A stretch of DNA of 19,940 nucleotides from Desulfarculales bacterium UBA702. Lineage in GTDB: Bacteria > Desulfobacterota > Syntrophobacteria > Syntrophobacterales > Syntrophobacteraceae. The stretch covers positions 1-19,940 of the forward strand of contig DBMI01000011.1 of assembly GCA_002298165.1 (NCBI GenBank), given 5' to 3'. Position 1 is the stretch's first letter; each line of letters opens with the position of its first letter. The notes beneath the pieces are model-generated. The model saw only the letters and a program-made list of their open reading frames with translations. It was not told where the DNA came from and did not search any database. This document shows positions 1-8,760 of this stretch, one piece after another. The position numbers were made by a program, and so were the translations under genes.

Positions 1-1926
1 TATACCGTCGAAGTTCCCAAGCCGGCGCCCGCCAAACTTGTCAAAATCCAGAGTTCGTGGATAAGACGCATCGAAAGAGCGATCGAAAGGTCGTCCAGCT
101 ATTTCCGCCAGATCCAGTACCCGGAAGGCTATTGGTGGGCTGAACTCGAATCCAACGTAACCATTACAGCCGAATATGTAATGCTCATGCAACTGCTGGG
201 GGTGAAAATCGAACCCGGCAAGGGAAAGAGCATTGTAAAATATCTGTTGAAACACCAGGATGAAAACGGGTCCTGGGGTCTTTACAAAGGTGACGGCGGG
301 GAGCTTAGCACGACGATCGAGGCCTACTTCGCGCTGAAGATGCTGGGTGAAAGTTGCCAATCGGAGCCTCTGGTCAGAGCCAGGGAGTTTGTCGTCAACA
401 GGGGTGGCATAGAGGCTTCCCGTGTTTTCACAAAGATATGGCTGGCGCTGTTCGGCCAGTACGACTGGGACAACATTCCTTCCATGCCGGTGGAACTCGT
501 ACTGCTCTCTCCGAACCTCTATTTCAGCATCTACGAGTTTTCAAGCTGGGCAAGAGGCACCATCGTCCCGCTTTCGGTAGTGCTGTCAATCCGGCCCAAG
601 ATCGAACTTCCAAGAAACTTTTGCGTGCCCGAACTCTACGATCCGTCAGGCTGCAACAAAAAATTTGCGTCTATTGTGCACAGGCTCTTTTTCCATTTTG
701 ACCGGGCGGCAAAAAAATTCGAGCAAAACCCCATCAAAAGTCTTCGCAAAAAGGCATTCGATGCCGCAAGAGACTGGATCATCGATCACCAGGAAGAAAG
801 TGGTGACTGGGGCGGCATTCAGCCCCCGATGGTTTATTCAATACTCGCCCTGCACCATCTGGGATATCCGCTGGACCACGAAGTCATCGTGAAGGGCCTC
901 AAGGCCCTCGATGATTTCTGCATCCATGATGAGGATGGGCTTCGGATGCAATCGTGCGTATCCCCTGTATGGGATACCGCTCTGACAGCCCTTGCCATGC
1001 TCGAGGCCGGCGTTCCAAACGACGACCCGTATCTCAAAAAGGCCGCCGATTGGCTCGTATCCCAGCAATGCCTCACCGGGGGCGACTGGCAGTACAAAAA
1101 TAGTTGCCAGCCCGGCGGATGGGCTTTCGAATTCTCGAATTCCAGATATCCCGACGTCGATGATTCGGCAGTCGTCCTGAACGTGCTCAACCGGTTCGGG
1201 GTCGAAGACTGCAACGGCCTGGACTGCTGCAAATCCCGCGGCATGGACTGGTGCCTCAGCATGCAGAGTTCGAACGGCGGATGGGCAGCCTTTGACCGGG
1301 ATAACATGATGGAAATCCTCAACAGGATTCCATTTGCCGATACGGAAGCAATGGTTGACCCGCCGACCGCCGACGTCACCGGAAGAGTGCTCGAAGTCAT
1401 GGGCTGCCACGGATACGATCCATCACATCCCGCAGCCGTGAAGGGCCTGGAGTTCCTGAAAAGCCTCCAGGAGCCTGATGGAAGTTGGTGGGGGCGCTGG
1501 GGGGTTAACTACATTTACGGTACATGGTCGGCTTTGCGAGGATTGATCTCGATTGGCGAAAGCCCCCAATCTAACGCTGTAAAGATGGCCGTCCAGTGGC
1601 TAAAGGCCCATCAAAACTCCGATGGCGGCTGGGGCGAGACCTGCGATTCCTACAAAAAACCCGAGCTGCGCGGATTTGGACCAAGCACTCCATCTCAGAC
1701 AGCCTGGGCCATTATGGGGTTGCTCGCCGGAGACGAGGAAGAATCGGTGGAAGTCGCCAGGGGCATACAATACCTGATCAGGACCCAGAAAAAAGATGGT
1801 ACCTGGGACGAAGAGCATTTCACCGGAACGGGCTTTCCCAAGCACTTCTACATCCGGTACCACAATTACCGGAACTGCTTCCCGCTGATGGCCCTGGGGC
1901 AGTATTTTCAAAAAATCCAGGATTAG
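1..1926 (+). CDS. shc: Squalene-hopene cyclase, 5' end outside the window
   Basis: The product cyclises squalene to hopene/hopanol, the scaffold of hopanoids, at the cytoplasmic membrane. The frame is open from the first base, so translation starts upstream; 641 residues are visible. The first ATG in frame (181) is internal, because cyclase sequence such as PEGYWWAELESNVT lies before it. The DxDD acid motif that protonates squalene reads D-V-D-D at 1153-1164, window residue 385, against 374-377 in the Alicyclobacillus enzyme, so only a short N-terminal piece should be missing. Several QW-type repeats are visible, among them GSWGLY, GDWGGI, NGGWAAFD, DGSWWGRWG and SDGGWGE. The SSRVFTKIWLAL-like and YEFSSWAR segments are also typical of the family. 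It appears to be the last gene of its transcript, since a strong terminator follows. Oxidosqualene cyclase is unlikely in this bacterial context. Confidence 0.95.
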   Translation, partial: YTVEVPKPAPAKLVKIQSSWIRRIERAIERSSSYFRQIQYPEGYWWAELESNVTITAEYVMLMQLLGVKIEPGKGKSIVKYLLKHQDENGSWGLYKGDGGELSTTIEAYFALKMLGESCQSEPLVRAREFVVNRGGIEASRVFTKIWLALFGQYDWDNIPSMPVELVLLSPNLYFSIYEFSSWARGTIVPLSVVLSIRPKIELPRNFCVPELYDPSGCNKKFASIVHRLFFHFDRAAKKFEQNPIKSLRKKAFDAARDWIIDHQEESGDWGGIQPPMVYSILALHHLGYPLDHEVIVKGLKALDDFCIHDEDGLRMQSCVSPVWDTALTALAMLEAGVPNDDPYLKKAADWLVSQQCLTGGDWQYKNSCQPGGWAFEFSNSRYPDVDDSAVVLNVLNRFGVEDCNGLDCCKSRGMDWCLSMQSSNGGWAAFDRDNMMEILNRIPFADTEAMVDPPTADVTGRVLEVMGCHGYDPSHPAAVKGLEFLKSLQEPDGSWWGRWGVNYIYGTWSALRGLISIGESPQSNAVKMAVQWLKAHQNSDGGWGETCDSYKKPELRGFGPSTPSQTAWAIMGLLAGDEEESVEVARGIQYLIRTQKKDGTWDEEHFTGTGFPKHFYIRYHNYRNCFPLMALGQYFQKIQD

Positions 1927-1980
1927 GGAGCGAAGTTTCGGAGATCTACGAAACTGAGTTTTAAATTCCAGGAAATATCT

Positions 1981-2017
1981 ATCGCCATTCCGGCATCGGA
2001 ATGGCGATTTTCATTTT
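1981..2017 (+). terminator. Rho-independent terminator after the cyclase gene
   Basis: A perfect 11-bp stem pairs ATCGCCATTCC (1981-1991) with GGAATGGCGAT (1998-2008), with a 6-nt loop, followed by a T-rich tract TTTTCATTTT. It lies 55 nt after the cyclase stop codon. The geometry is that of an intrinsic terminator for the plus strand. Confidence 0.88.
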
Positions 2018-2107
2018 CGGGCGGAGTTATCCGTGACAAGTGATTTCTGGATTAGATGTGAGTTGGCTTGCGGTGAAAAGGTGCTGCAAAAAAGGTGAGC
2101 AGGCACG

Positions 2108-2126
2108 AAAAACGGGCCTGCCGCCC
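2108..2126 (-). terminator. Possible weak terminator of the antiporter gene
   Basis: Read on the minus strand, GGGC-GGCAG-GCCC is followed by G and five T residues, about 100 nt past the stop of the Ca2+/H+ antiporter gene. The stem is only 4 bp, so this is a weak candidate. It sits in the gap between two convergent transcripts, where a minus-strand terminator would be expected. I see nothing else in 2018-2226. Confidence 0.35.
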
Positions 2127-2226
2127 AAATGCCGAATGGAAATAATGGACCGAAATTGAAGGAAAACTTCCCTCCCCTGGCGGTCTACCGTCAAGTGGAA
2201 TTCGCATCTCAACTTGTTCCTCTGCA

Positions 2227-3327
2227 TCAACCACCTGATCCTTGAGGCGGCAAGAAATAGAGGGTCATTGCGAAGATAACCCAGATGGTAAGCATGACCG
2301 CCCCCACGAACCATGCGGAACGCCCGCCGCTGGTAACCAGCGGGATTGTGATGCAGGCCGTGAGCATCATGATCATGGCGCCCGGCCAGAATTGCAGGTC
2401 CATGGGCGCGGGTCCGATTATGTAGCTGAGCAGAACGAGAAGCGGGGCTACAAACAGCGCGATCTGGGAGGCGCTTCCCAGTGCGATGCCAAGGCTCAGG
2501 TCCAGCCGGTTCTTGCGCGCGCCAGAAAAAGCCGAACCCATTTCAGCCGCACCTCCAACCAGCGGCACGACAATGAAGCCAACGAATGCCGGGGTCATGC
2601 CAAATTTCTCGGCGGCTTGCTGAACCGACTCGACAAAAACTTCGCTCACCATCGCCACCAGTAAGGTCACCCCCACCAGTGCGGCCAGCGCAAAGCCAAT
2701 GGGCCAGAGTTCCTCGTCGGCCTCTGTGTGCTCGGCGCTGACAAAGATCTCGCGGTGGGTCTTAAGAGAAAACATCATGCCGAGTCCGTAGATCAGGAGG
2801 AGGAGTACTGCCAGTCCGATGCTAAGATTGCCGGTGAAGGCTGCATCGGACGCGGTATCAACCTCGGCCACGGCCGAAGCCGCCAGGAGTGCAATGTTTG
2901 CCATAAATAGCAAGCTTGCCTGGAGCCGTGTACTGGTGCGGTTGAATTCCTGAACGTGGTACTTGAGTCCCCCAAGAAAGAATGAGGATCCCGCCACGAA
3001 CAGGGTATTCGTAACTATAGCTCCTGCGATGGATGCTTTTACGAGCATATATTGCCCGGCGCGCAGGGCGGTTATGGCGATGACTAATTCGGTGAGGTTG
3101 GCCAGTGTGGCATTAAGCAGTCCGCCAACTGCATCGCCCGTCTTTGCCGCCACGGACTCGGTGGCGAGGCTGAGTAATTCGGCCAATGGCACTATGGCTA
3201 AGACGGAAAGAACGAAAAGCAGCGTGTGCGCTTCCGGTCTAAGCTTCTGAAATGCTAGAACTGCTGGGACGAAGAAGAGCAGCCAGAGTAATGGGTGCTT
3301 TCGAATTTCTTTGATCAATGCATTCAT
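2227..3327 (-). CDS. cax: Ca2+/H+ antiporter of the CAX family
   Basis: This is an integral membrane cation/proton exchanger of 366 residues, the usual length for bacterial CAX proteins, which expels Ca2+ using the proton gradient. About eleven hydrophobic helices are visible. The two diagnostic repeats are present: c-1 at residues 69-82 (GLLNATLANLTELV, acidic E80) and c-2 at 258-262 (GGAAE, acidic E262). They are separated by an acidic linker near residues 199-207 (HTEADEE), as expected between the two halves of the carrier. The c-2 repeat has Gly where Asn is usual (GNAAE), which could alter ion preference. The ATG at 3327 is preferred over a TTG 12 nt upstream because GAGGG lies 5 nt before the ATG. 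It follows the potassium channel gene by 24 nt on the same strand and is probably cotranscribed with it. Confidence 0.9.
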   Translation of the reverse strand: MNALIKEIRKHPLLWLLFFVPAVLAFQKLRPEAHTLLFVLSVLAIVPLAELLSLATESVAAKTGDAVGGLLNATLANLTELVIAITALRAGQYMLVKASIAGAIVTNTLFVAGSSFFLGGLKYHVQEFNRTSTRLQASLLFMANIALLAASAVAEVDTASDAAFTGNLSIGLAVLLLLIYGLGMMFSLKTHREIFVSAEHTEADEELWPIGFALAALVGVTLLVAMVSEVFVESVQQAAEKFGMTPAFVGFIVVPLVGGAAEMGSAFSGARKNRLDLSLGIALGSASQIALFVAPLLVLLSYIIGPAPMDLQFWPGAMIMMLTACITIPLVTSGGRSAWFVGAVMLTIWVIFAMTLYFLPPQGSGG

Positions 3328-3351
3328 AAGTACCCTCAAGAGTTAACCTTT

Positions 3352-3792
3352 TCAGGTCTTGGATTTATCACCAGGTTTGAATCTCGAAGCATAAATCCTG
3401 GTCACCACTGCGAAGAAAAGTCCTGAGGACAATCCGCACATGAGAATGCCGGTCAGTCCCTCCAAAGGGCCGAGAAGTCTCCAGGGCTCCGGCAGAACCA
3501 GATCGCCGTATCCAATTGTTGTGTAGCTGACCCCTGAGAAATAAATCGCCGACTCTGCATCGGGCAGGCATTCCAAAAGCAGGTAAGATAATCCCCAAAC
3601 CGTGATCTCTGCTGCATGAATAATGATCAACATGCCCATTAATCTTATGAGCAGCCGGGCAATAGACCAGATTTGCGTTGGCAGCCTGGAACGCGATTTC
3701 ATCAGCCATTGCAGAACCAGACTGAATCCGATGGAATGCATCGTGACCGTAAGTGCAACCAGCACACAAGAGACTAAGATCGCCGCAATCAT
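3352..3792 (-). CDS. Small potassium channel (Ion_trans_2 pore domain)
   Basis: This 146-residue membrane protein carries a potassium selectivity filter, TTIGYGD, at residues 91-97. Hydrophobic segments lie at about 5-30, 45-72 and 108-133, with a pore helix (SAIYFSGVSY) just before the filter. One pore per chain implies a tetramer. There is no RCK/TrkA-N regulatory domain and no voltage-sensor helix with spaced arginines, so gating cannot be predicted. The ATG at 3792 is chosen because AAGGG lies 7 nt upstream; the TTG at 3798 lacks a spaced Shine-Dalgarno. It is the first gene of a two-gene minus-strand unit with the Ca2+/H+ antiporter, which suggests a shared role in ion or charge balance (inference). 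Confidence 0.85.
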   Translation of the reverse strand: MIAAILVSCVLVALTVTMHSIGFSLVLQWLMKSRSRLPTQIWSIARLLIRLMGMLIIIHAAEITVWGLSYLLLECLPDAESAIYFSGVSYTTIGYGDLVLPEPWRLLGPLEGLTGILMCGLSSGLFFAVVTRIYASRFKPGDKSKT

Positions 3793-4346
3793 CCGCAAGC
3801 CCTTTTTTAAGCCCGTAAGAACATCTTAGTTCTATGATACTCACTTCTCGCACGCATGGTGTGACGGCGAAAGGATTCGGGATACAAATTCTTTGGCCTG
3901 CGCCTTGGGGATGGCCGAAGATAAATGCGTCCCGGTAATTTCAGGGTTTTACGATACTTGACCGGATAATCAGAAGCGTTCTCCTTTTGGCTTTTGGTCT
4001 TGCCACAGCAGTACTTAGTTCTTAAGAATTTCCATATCGCTTGACGGGCTTCACAAACTGCTCTTAGCCTGAAAGCTTGTGATCTAGTGGTCCTATTCTT
4101 CAACCAGAGCCTTCTCAATTTCCGGATCAGGAAAGCCTAATTCTCATCAGGCTTTCAGAGCGAAGTTGGATCATTCCGTTCTTTAATCTTTGTGAAAGGA
4201 GTTTGTGAGGCTCTTTCCGGATATCGTCCAATCATGCCCACTAATGCCCGCAATACCGAACGCCTTGAAATCATTGTGAAAACGACTTTTTCTAATCGTC
4301 TAAATAGGCAATCCGGGACAAAATTATAAGAATTGGGAGGACTGAA
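3793..4346. other. 554-bp intergenic region between divergent units
   Basis: This gap must hold the promoters of the minus-strand channel/antiporter unit and of the plus-strand RND operon. It looks more AT-rich than its flanks. I found no pair of -35 and -10 boxes good enough to call. Short open frames on the minus strand (for example 3807-4118) give strongly basic products without a recognisable domain and look like chance. Visible structure includes an 8-bp-stem hairpin at 4131-4156, a 10-bp palindrome TTCTTAAGAA at 4019-4028 and a 9-bp direct repeat CTTAGTTCT at 3825 and 4015. Confidence 0.6.
4131..4156. repeat. Inverted repeat upstream of the RND operon
   Basis: GAAAGCCT (4131-4138) and AGGCTTTC (4149-4156) form a perfect 8-bp stem with a 10-nt loop. 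Neither strand has a T run after it, so it is not an intrinsic terminator. It could be an operator or a leader structure for the efflux operon starting 190 nt downstream (inference). Part of the arm, CTGAAAGC, also occurs near 4069. Confidence 0.45.
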
Positions 4347-5585
4347 ATGCAGGTTAAGAAACAACCCGGCAAAGATACCAGGGATCGTGGAATTCGTCGG
4401 GTCTATTTAGTCTTGCTGATTTTCCTGGCGGCCCTTTCGATTTGCGGATGCAAGCAAGAACAACAGGCCGCGGCCCCGGCCGAGGCAGCACCGGAAGTGG
4501 AAGTTGCAAAAGTCATTCAGAAGAACGTCCCGGTCCATTCGGAGTGGGTAGGTACAACCGACGGGCTTGTAAACGCCAAAATCCGCGCACAGGTAACGGG
4601 ATACCTGCAGAAACAGGATTACAAGGAAGGGGCGTTCATCAAAAAAGGCGTCCTGCTCTTCGAAATTGATCCGCGCACGTTCAAGGCAGCACTCGATCAG
4701 GCAGAGGGCCAGCTTGCCCAGGCAAGGGCACGCTTGGGGAAGACGGAACTGGATGTAAAACGCTATACCCCTCTTGCCAGGGAAGGGGCAATCAGCAAGC
4801 AGGAATTGGATGATGCCATTCAGGCCAATCTTGCTGCAAAGGCTTCCGTTGACACCGCCCTTGCCGCCGTTGAATCAGCCAGGCTGAATCTCGGATTTAC
4901 AAGGGTCACCTCCCCCATTGATGGCATTGCCGGCTCCGCTAATGCCCAGATAGGCGACCTGGTCGGCCCACAGACCAGCGAACTCACCACCGTTTCGACC
5001 ATAGACCCAATAAAGGTGTATTTCTCGATAAGCGAGCGGGAGTACCTGACCTTTGCTGAAAAAATCAACACTCCGGACCAGAAATCACGAGAATCCATCC
5101 TGGACCTTATTTTGGCAGACGGCAGCATTTATCCGCATAAAGGCCAACTCTCCTATGCCGACCGTCAGGTAGACGCAAAGACAGGCACCATCAGGGTCGC
5201 CGCTCTGTTTCCCAATTCCGCCAATCTTCTTCGCCCTGGACAGTTCGCCAGGATCCGCGCACTTGTGAAGACCAGGGAAAATGCTCTTCTGGTGCCTCAG
5301 CGTGCAGTAACGGAAATGCAGGGAAGCTACCAAGTGGCTGTGGTGGGTGAGGACAATAAAGTCCATATACTGCCGGTTAAAGTCAGTGATCGAATTGAAA
5401 ATTTGTGGGTGGTAGACGAGGGAATAAAACCGGGCGAGCACGTCGTGGTAGAGGGAATTCAAAAGGTAAAAGAAGGAATGGTGGTAAAGCCGAAGCTTAT
5501 CGAGGCCCAGGCGCAAAAGTCCCCTGCGGCGGCACAGGTCACTGACGGTAAGTCAGCACAAAAACCATCTGAGCGAAGAGAGTAA
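4347..5585 (+). CDS. RND efflux periplasmic adaptor lipoprotein (AcrA/HlyD family)
   Basis: This 412-residue membrane fusion protein bridges the inner-membrane pump and the outer-membrane channel. After a basic N-terminus there is a hydrophobic segment (about residues 18-32) ending in ICGC, a lipobox with Cys35 as the likely acylated residue. The lipoyl halves are at about 78-110 (AQVTGYLQKQDYKEGAFIKKG) and 186-212 (TSPIDGIAG), flanking an alpha-hairpin of about 112-185 with heptad-like Ala/Leu/Glu composition. Beta-barrel and membrane-proximal domains follow, with DRQVDAKTGTIRV and LLRPGQFARI. The start is fixed by GGGAGG 6 nt before the ATG. It is the first gene of a three-gene operon with only 4 nt before the pump gene. 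No local regulator gene is visible. Confidence 0.93.
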   Translation: MQVKKQPGKDTRDRGIRRVYLVLLIFLAALSICGCKQEQQAAAPAEAAPEVEVAKVIQKNVPVHSEWVGTTDGLVNAKIRAQVTGYLQKQDYKEGAFIKKGVLLFEIDPRTFKAALDQAEGQLAQARARLGKTELDVKRYTPLAREGAISKQELDDAIQANLAAKASVDTALAAVESARLNLGFTRVTSPIDGIAGSANAQIGDLVGPQTSELTTVSTIDPIKVYFSISEREYLTFAEKINTPDQKSRESILDLILADGSIYPHKGQLSYADRQVDAKTGTIRVAALFPNSANLLRPGQFARIRALVKTRENALLVPQRAVTEMQGSYQVAVVGEDNKVHILPVKVSDRIENLWVVDEGIKPGEHVVVEGIQKVKEGMVVKPKLIEAQAQKSPAAAQVTDGKSAQKPSERRE

Positions 5586-5589
5586 AACC

Positions 5590-8500
5590 ATGGCCAGATT
5601 CTTTATAAATCGCCCCATTGTGGCCATGGTGATCGCCATTTTGATGGTCATCGTCGGTCTTGTGGCAATGTCGGGGCTGCCAACCGCCCAGTTTCCAAAC
5701 ATCGTGCCGCCTGAAATCCAGGTAAAAGCCACTTATGTCGGTGCTGATGCTCAGACGGTCGAACAATCGGTGGCAACACCCATCGAGCAGCAGATGTCCG
5801 GCGTGGACAACATGAATTACATGTATTCGATTAACGCCAATAACGGTCAGATGACACTCTATGTTAACTTCGATGTGAAAACCGACCCAAACACCGACCA
5901 GATCCTGACCCAGATGCGCCAAGGGCAGGCGGAATCACAGATCCCCTCCGATGTAAGGAACTACGGCGTAACGGTCCAGAAATCAACATCAGCTCCTCTC
6001 ATCATGTTTGCCCTTTATTCGCCCAACGGCACCTATGATGATATTTTCCTTTCAAACTACTCCTACATCAACATCAACGACCAGATGACCCGGGTAAGAG
6101 GTATTGCCAGCATCCAGGTATTCGGCGCCGGTCAATATTCGATGCGGTTCTGGGTAAAGCCCGACCACCTTGCAAAGCTAAACATCACAATTCCGGAAAT
6201 CATTCAGGCGGTCCAGACCCAGAACAACGTCAACCCTGCCGGGCAAATCGGGGCCGAACCAGTCCCGAAAGGCCAGGAATACACCTATGCGGTCCGCGCC
6301 CAAGGGCGCCTTCAAAGTGAGGAGGAATTCGGGAAGATAGTTCTTCGCGCCCAACCGGATGGGTCGCTGGTCCGCCTGAGCGATGTTGCCCGAATCGAAC
6401 TCGGGGCACAGACCTACAACCTCAAGGGCCGCCTGAACGGCAAGCCGGCCGCGCTTGTCGCTCTTTACCAGTTGCCTGGTTCCAATGCAATCGAAGCTGC
6501 TGATGGCGCCAAAAAACTGATGGCGGAGTTAAAAGAAAAATTCCCGCCCGATATGGATTACGTGGTTGCACTCGATACCACACTGGCGGTCACCGAAGGC
6601 ATCAAGGAAATAGTGCATACGCTGTGGGAAGCCCTGATCCTGGTAATTGTGGTTGTGTTCCTCTTCCTCCAGGGCTGGCGGGCAACCCTGATCCCACTTC
6701 TCGCAGTGCCGGTTTCACTTATCAGTACCTTTGCATTCTTTCCACTCTTTGGTTTTTCGATCAATACGCTCTCACTGTTCGGGCTTGTTCTGGCAATCGG
6801 GCTGGTAGTGGACGATGCGATCGTGGTGGTCGAAGCCGTCGAACATCATATCGAGCATGGTATGTCGCCGAAGGAGGCGACCCTCAAGGCAATGGAGGAA
6901 GTCTCCGGCCCTGTTATAGCAATCGCTATCATACTGGCTGCTGTTTTCGTACCGACCGCTTTCATTCCCGGCATCACAGGGAGGCTTTACCAGCAATTCG
7001 CCGTAACGATCGCCATGTCGGTTATCATCTCCGCTTTCAACGCCCTGAGCCTCAGCCCTGCGCTGTCGGCGCTTCTACTGAGGCCAAGGAAGCAGTCGCG
7101 GGGACCGCTCGGCAAATTTTTCGGCTGGTTTAATAAGTGGTTTGACCGGGCAACCGGCGGCTACGTGAGGACTTGTGGCCTCCTGATCCGTAGAAGCCTT
7201 ATTGCCTTCCTCCTCCTTGCAGGAGTGACGGTATTTTCCGGTCTGCTGGGAAAGGCAATTCCCACCAGCTTTTTACCGGAAGAGGACCAAGGCTACTTTT
7301 ATGCGGGTGTGCAGCTCCCAAATGCCGCATCTTTGCAGAGAACGGATGAAGTTGTGAAACAGGTCGAGGAGATCCTCGGCAAGACTCCGGGGGTTAAGTA
7401 CTATTCCTCGATTGTCGGCTACAACATGCTGAGCAGCGTTCAGAACACCTACAGCGGGTTTTTCTTTGTGACCCTGGAGGAATGGGGGAATCGCAAAAAG
7501 CCAGACGAGAAATACCAGGCGATCCTTAACCATCTTAATGGAGAAATGAAAGACATTCCCGGGGCCATGGGTTTTGCATTTTCACCCCCAGCAATTCCGG
7601 GAATCGGCACGTCGGGCGGTGTCACTTTCATACTGGAGGACCGTGCCGGAAAAGATCTGAAGTTCCTCGTCGAGAATACCAATAAGTTTGTCGAAGCGGC
7701 TCGGGCGCGTCCTGAATTGGCGAGGATAAGTACAACGTTCCTGCCGACAGTGCCGCAGATGTCAGTGGAAGTGGACCGAGACAAGGTACTTAAGCAGGGA
7801 GTCAAGTTGTCTGACGTTTACAGCACGCTACAATGCTTCATGGGCGGTGCATTCATCAACTATTTCAATCGGTTCGGCAGACAGTGGCAGGTCTACATCC
7901 AGGCTGAGGGCGATTACCGGACGCGGACCGAAGAACTTGGCCAGTTCTATGTGCGCAACAACGATGGAGACATGGTTCCGCTCTCGGCCCTCACTAACAC
8001 AACGGGTGCGGTCGGGCCGGAATTCACTATGCGCTTCAATCTATACCGCGCCGCCCAGATCAATGCCTCCGCCAAACCCGGCTTCAGTTCCGCCCAGGCG
8101 ATGAAAGCGCTGGAAGAGGTCTTCGCGCAAATCATGCCGCGCGAGATGGGGTATGACTATCTCGGCATGAGCTTCCAGGAAAAACAGGCGCAGCAAGGGG
8201 TTTCCCCGGCGGTAATTTTCGGGTTCTCACTTTTGTGCGTTTTCCTGATCCTCGCCGCCCAGTACGAAAGCTGGAGCCTGCCATTCAGTGTCCTTCTGGG
8301 GACCCCCATAGCAGTTGCCGGGGCATTTGCCGGCCTGTGGGTCGGACAATTCGAAAACAATGTCTACGCCCAGATCGGTCTGGTCATGCTGATCGGTCTC
8401 GCAGCCAAAAATGCCATCCTGATCGTTGAGTTCGCCAAGATGGGCTACGAACAGGGAAAACCGCTGGTGGAGGCTGCGCTTGAAGGCGCACGTCTGCGTC

Positions 8501-8760
8501 TGAGGCCGATACTCATGACTTCTTTTGCGTTCATCCTCGGCTGCGTGCCGCTGGCCACGGCGAGCGGCGCGGGCGGGCTTTCCCGGCAGGTAATGGGGTT
8601 CACTGTTATCGGGGGCATGCTCGCAGCGAGTTTCATAGCCATCTTCCTCATTCCCGTAGCTTTTTATGCTGTTGAGAAGCTCTCGCACAGGAAGAGCAAA
8701 CACGAGTCGCAGGAGAATCAACCGTTTGAACCAGGTGGATCAGAGGAGGGGCCGCACTGA
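5590..8760 (+). CDS. RND multidrug efflux pump, HAE1 family (AcrB-like)
   Basis: This 1056-residue inner-membrane transporter is of HAE1 size (about 1030-1050). It exchanges protons for drugs or other amphiphiles and acts as a trimer with the adaptor and outer-membrane factor encoded beside it. The N-terminus MARFFINRPI and the segment LPTAQFPNI are family hallmarks. The proton-relay residues are intact and almost in E. coli AcrB numbering: the Asp pair of GLVVDDAIVVVEA is D408-D409 and the Lys of GLAAKNAILIVEF is K940. Two sets of transmembrane helices (about 340-560 and 870-1040) flank two large periplasmic loops. The residues place it with drug/hydrophobe pumps and not with the heavy-metal (CusA) group. 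Its stop codon overlaps the next start by one base (TGATG), so translation is probably coupled. Confidence 0.96.
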   Translation: MARFFINRPIVAMVIAILMVIVGLVAMSGLPTAQFPNIVPPEIQVKATYVGADAQTVEQSVATPIEQQMSGVDNMNYMYSINANNGQMTLYVNFDVKTDPNTDQILTQMRQGQAESQIPSDVRNYGVTVQKSTSAPLIMFALYSPNGTYDDIFLSNYSYININDQMTRVRGIASIQVFGAGQYSMRFWVKPDHLAKLNITIPEIIQAVQTQNNVNPAGQIGAEPVPKGQEYTYAVRAQGRLQSEEEFGKIVLRAQPDGSLVRLSDVARIELGAQTYNLKGRLNGKPAALVALYQLPGSNAIEAADGAKKLMAELKEKFPPDMDYVVALDTTLAVTEGIKEIVHTLWEALILVIVVVFLFLQGWRATLIPLLAVPVSLISTFAFFPLFGFSINTLSLFGLVLAIGLVVDDAIVVVEAVEHHIEHGMSPKEATLKAMEEVSGPVIAIAIILAAVFVPTAFIPGITGRLYQQFAVTIAMSVIISAFNALSLSPALSALLLRPRKQSRGPLGKFFGWFNKWFDRATGGYVRTCGLLIRRSLIAFLLLAGVTVFSGLLGKAIPTSFLPEEDQGYFYAGVQLPNAASLQRTDEVVKQVEEILGKTPGVKYYSSIVGYNMLSSVQNTYSGFFFVTLEEWGNRKKPDEKYQAILNHLNGEMKDIPGAMGFAFSPPAIPGIGTSGGVTFILEDRAGKDLKFLVENTNKFVEAARARPELARISTTFLPTVPQMSVEVDRDKVLKQGVKLSDVYSTLQCFMGGAFINYFNRFGRQWQVYIQAEGDYRTRTEELGQFYVRNNDGDMVPLSALTNTTGAVGPEFTMRFNLYRAAQINASAKPGFSSAQAMKALEEVFAQIMPREMGYDYLGMSFQEKQAQQGVSPAVIFGFSLLCVFLILAAQYESWSLPFSVLLGTPIAVAGAFAGLWVGQFENNVYAQIGLVMLIGLAAKNAILIVEFAKMGYEQGKPLVEAALEGARLRLRPILMTSFAFILGCVPLATASGAGGLSRQVMGFTVIGGMLAASFIAIFLIPVAFYAVEKLSHRKSKHESQENQPFEPGGSEEGPH

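Noticed and set aside
834..1410. Two long minus-strand frames inside the cyclase gene
   Set aside because: They mirror a confidently identified plus-strand gene and have no recognisable protein features.
3807..4118. Minus-strand open frame of 103 codons upstream of the potassium channel gene
   Set aside because: Strongly basic product without domain, signal or ribosome binding site; likely chance in a non-coding gap.
4131..4156. Hairpin as an intrinsic terminator
   Set aside because: No U-tract follows on either strand and no gene ends nearby.
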